A DNA stretch of 64,000 nucleotides. Source: Hirschia sp964351655. GTDB taxonomy: Bacteria; Pseudomonadota; Alphaproteobacteria; Caulobacterales; Hyphomonadaceae. The notes under the pieces are model-generated. The model had not been told where the DNA came from. It worked only from the letters and a program-made list of their open reading frames with translations, and did not search any database. This document shows, in pieces, positions 62,025 to 64,000 of the stretch; the first letter of the stretch is position 1, and each line of letters starts with the position of its first letter. A program made the position numbers and the translations under genes. The stretch lies in NCBI GenBank assembly GCA_964351655.1, contig CAYGPD010000003.1, positions 62,001-126,000 on the forward strand, given 5' to 3'.

Positions 62025-63908
62025 CTAAATTGCACGTTTGGGGGATAAATGCTGTGCAGGGTCGATCGGAGCCTTGCCTTTTCGCAATTGGAAATGCAAT
62101 TGCGGCGTATCCACTGATCCAGTATGGCCCACTTTAGCTATGGTCTGCCCTTGGCGAATCGCTTGGCCTTCTTCTACTAACAATGCCTCGGCATGCGCAT
62201 ATGCACTGACCCAGCCATCACCGTGATTTATCAGCACAAGAAAACCAAAACCTGGCAGCTCATTACCTGCATACACAACATATCCATCAGCCGTGGCTTT
62301 AATTTCTGAGCCGTTCGGGGCTGCGATATTTAGACCATCATTTTTAAGACCCTTTGGGTTTTCACCAAACCCAGCAAGCACATTCCCCTCTACAGGCCAG
62401 AGAAAACCACGACTATTCCCCGGAAGATCAATTTTAGAGTTTACGGGGATTGGCTGAACACTTGGTGTTTCATCAAAGCGGCCTAATTCTTGTGTTTTTA
62501 CAGCATCTTTTGCAGGATCTCTAACCAATATTTGAGGGCTGGACAAAACAACAGCTCCAGACGTCGTGCCCTCTAAACCATGACTAAAAGCCTGCTTAGC
62601 AGGTGCGCCAGAGCTATTTTGCATAGCCATACTGCGCGCATTCGCAGATGCTTGTGCAGTTGAGGCAGATGCCATTGAATCACGTGCGAGACTTGGCAAT
62701 AAAATTTGGTCATTCGGATGAATTGTCCACGGTTTTGGAAGACCATTCATATTCGCTAAAGAGCGTGTGTCCACATTATACCTACGGGATATTGCGTATA
62801 AAGTTTCTCCTGCTTCAACCACATGAATATTGGGAGGTGGTAAGTAAATAAAACTCCCTTCTTCCAGCGTAAATGGTGGCTGAAGTCGGTTTGTTTCTAC
62901 CAAAGCACGCAATGCAACCCGATATCGCTCTGAAATTCGAAAGAGTGTGTCGCCTTTTAGTATTTCAATTGCATCACCCAACAGAGGTTCTTGGCCATAT
63001 TCTGCAGATGGAGCAGAAGCTGGTATTCCTGTTTTACTATTATAAAACAGATTGTTACTGGTTTTTACAATATTGTATCCAGTTCCAATACCCGTTGATG
63101 ACGCTCCATTTAAAACGACCGGAGCACCTACAGCACCCAAAGTTGCCACAGGCATAGTGACAGCGCTTGCCTGGCTCATATCAGGCAGAGGCAAAGAAGT
63201 ATTTGATCGTGTGGGATAAGATTTCGAAGAAATTGAGAGGTTTTGTGTAGAATTGGCTGTATTTTGGTCCAATACACTGCCTGCTCTCTTTACGCTCTGC
63301 CCCTGATATATATGCGATACAGCCGAGGTAGAAGCCTGACTTGCCTCTTCTGGAGCGACGTATTGCCCCTGAAATACTTGTCTTTGTGTGCCTTGTGGTT
63401 GCTGATGAACATATACATCAGAAAACCCATTTGGCGTCTGGCTCACATCTTGCTGATAATTCGGTTGTGTCCGAGCTTGACCATAATTTATCGGCGCTGC
63501 TTGTGATGCCGCTTGAGTTGCAGCTTGCTGAGCTAAAGCCGCATCTGCTTGGGCTTGATTATGAAGCAGAGCATTTTGATATTGTCTTTGTTGTTCTAGA
63601 TATTGCGCGTGTTGCTGGGCTTGCTCCGCAGCAAGACGTTGACGCTCAGCCTGCTCACTCGCGCGGGCTACATCTTCATAATATTGCACATCTGGTTGTG
63701 TCAGTGAATCACCTTGCACTACAGGTGCTTGGTCTGTCCCATCTGGCACACGGTACTGATTATATTGTGACGCCGTCTTAAATTCGACAGGCGCTGTGTC
63801 GCGTGCCTGAGCCAACACTGGAGACATAGCTTGTCCGGCCCCCACAGCGATAACTGCGAGACTTATAGTTAAGACAAATTTTGCCGAAACCAGCTTTTCT
63901 ACACCCAT
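62025..63908 (-). CDS. NlpD/DipM-like LysM and degenerate M23 (LytM) protein
   Basis: The 627-residue protein has a signal peptide (cleaved after P-V-L-A), a long Gln/Ala-rich region (about 60-300, 'QQ' repeats, probably unstructured), two LysM domains (about 315-365 and 368-412) and a C-terminal LytM domain (about 510-620). The LytM zinc positions are degenerate: D-G-L-N-I-A-A-P stands in place of H-x-G-x-D and Q-L-H-F in place of H-L-H-F, as in NlpD. It should activate cell-wall amidases at division rather than cut peptidoglycan. Position next to yajC-secDF is typical of alphaproteobacteria. Confidence 0.9.
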   Translation of the reverse strand: MGVEKLVSAKFVLTISLAVIAVGAGQAMSPVLAQARDTAPVEFKTASQYNQYRVPDGTDQAPVVQGDSLTQPDVQYYEDVARASEQAERQRLAAEQAQQHAQYLEQQRQYQNALLHNQAQADAALAQQAATQAASQAAPINYGQARTQPNYQQDVSQTPNGFSDVYVHQQPQGTQRQVFQGQYVAPEEASQASTSAVSHIYQGQSVKRAGSVLDQNTANSTQNLSISSKSYPTRSNTSLPLPDMSQASAVTMPVATLGAVGAPVVLNGASSTGIGTGYNIVKTSNNLFYNSKTGIPASAPSAEYGQEPLLGDAIEILKGDTLFRISERYRVALRALVETNRLQPPFTLEEGSFIYLPPPNIHVVEAGETLYAISRRYNVDTRSLANMNGLPKPWTIHPNDQILLPSLARDSMASASTAQASANARSMAMQNSSGAPAKQAFSHGLEGTTSGAVVLSSPQILVRDPAKDAVKTQELGRFDETPSVQPIPVNSKIDLPGNSRGFLWPVEGNVLAGFGENPKGLKNDGLNIAAPNGSEIKATADGYVVYAGNELPGFGFLVLINHGDGWVSAYAHAEALLVEEGQAIRQGQTIAKVGHTGSVDTPQLHFQLRKGKAPIDPAQHLSPKRAI

Positions 63909-64000
63909 ACATTAACTGCCAAACACGCCTACATGCCCGACCCTCTGCAATTTATAACTCTTTTGCAGTTCCAATAATGAGGGGTAAAAACTTAGAAGCT

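Noticed and set aside
1..64000. CRISPR array, prophage, insertion sequence or toxin-antitoxin module
   Set aside because: I saw no regularly spaced repeats, transposase, integrase or phage genes, and no typical toxin-antitoxin pair.

Overview
The window comes from an alphaproteobacterium with a moderately low GC content, most likely in or near the Hyphomonadaceae/Caulobacterales. Supporting signs are a LexA box of the alphaproteobacterial type (GTTC-N7-GTTC) between ssb and uvrA, a GyrA with an acidic insertion, a LysM/M23-yajC-secD-secF block, a TonB-dependent receptor and many short lipoproteins. The genus cannot be fixed from the sequence alone. A run of 100 N (36784-36883) marks an assembly gap.

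The window has two halves. Positions 1 to about 35,760 hold a large accessory catabolic island. It contains a MmgE/PrpD protein (partial), a family I CoA-transferase and a GntR/HutC regulator; an operon citE-like, maoC-like, acyl-CoA dehydrogenase and two CaiB CoA-transferases (10944 down to 6066); three exported two-domain VOC proteins (5969 to 2535); an operon HapK-like, SDR, polysaccharide deacetylase-like and VOC lipoprotein (13804 to 11113); a methyltransferase with a small partner; a membrane protein; a DUF1330 and LolA-like pair; a VOC, double-bond reductase and alpha/beta-hydrolase operon; an MFS carrier diverging from an amine-oxidase-like flavoprotein; a cysteine synthase with an Lrp regulator; a TonB receptor with a CpcT-like lipoprotein; a DUF1838 lipoprotein; an HMG-CoA lyase with a sodium symporter, diverging from a third CaiB; and a leuCD-like aconitase pair.

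The main discovery is that almost every transcription unit of this island starts next to a copy of the same 16-bp palindrome, consensus AAATGRTATAYCWTTT. I count 12 good copies between 547 and 35756 and saw none in the other half. The obvious candidate binder is the GntR/HutC regulator at 1819-2538. A second palindrome, TGTCCGGACA inside a shared 17-mer, accompanies it at two promoters only. The island therefore looks like one co-regulated regulon. It appears to take up a complex substrate (TonB receptor, MFS, Na+ symporter), process it partly outside the cytoplasm (several lipoproteins and exported proteins), and finish through CoA thioesters of branched di- or tricarboxylic acids (CitE, MaoC, CaiB, HMG-CoA lyase and aconitase family enzymes). 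The substrate is not evident.

Positions 35,900 to 64,000 are core genome: tRNA-Lys, a lipoprotein, two peptidyl-prolyl isomerases, coaD, gyrA, ssb, uvrA, two membrane proteins, trmFO, a zinc-protease-domain/RimK fusion, a haloacid dehalogenase-like HAD, an NAD(P)-binding protein, an aldehyde dehydrogenase, a squalene/phytoene-synthase-fold protein, sodB, a chemoreceptor, a lone TonB C-terminal domain, secF, secD, yajC and an NlpD/DipM-like division protein.
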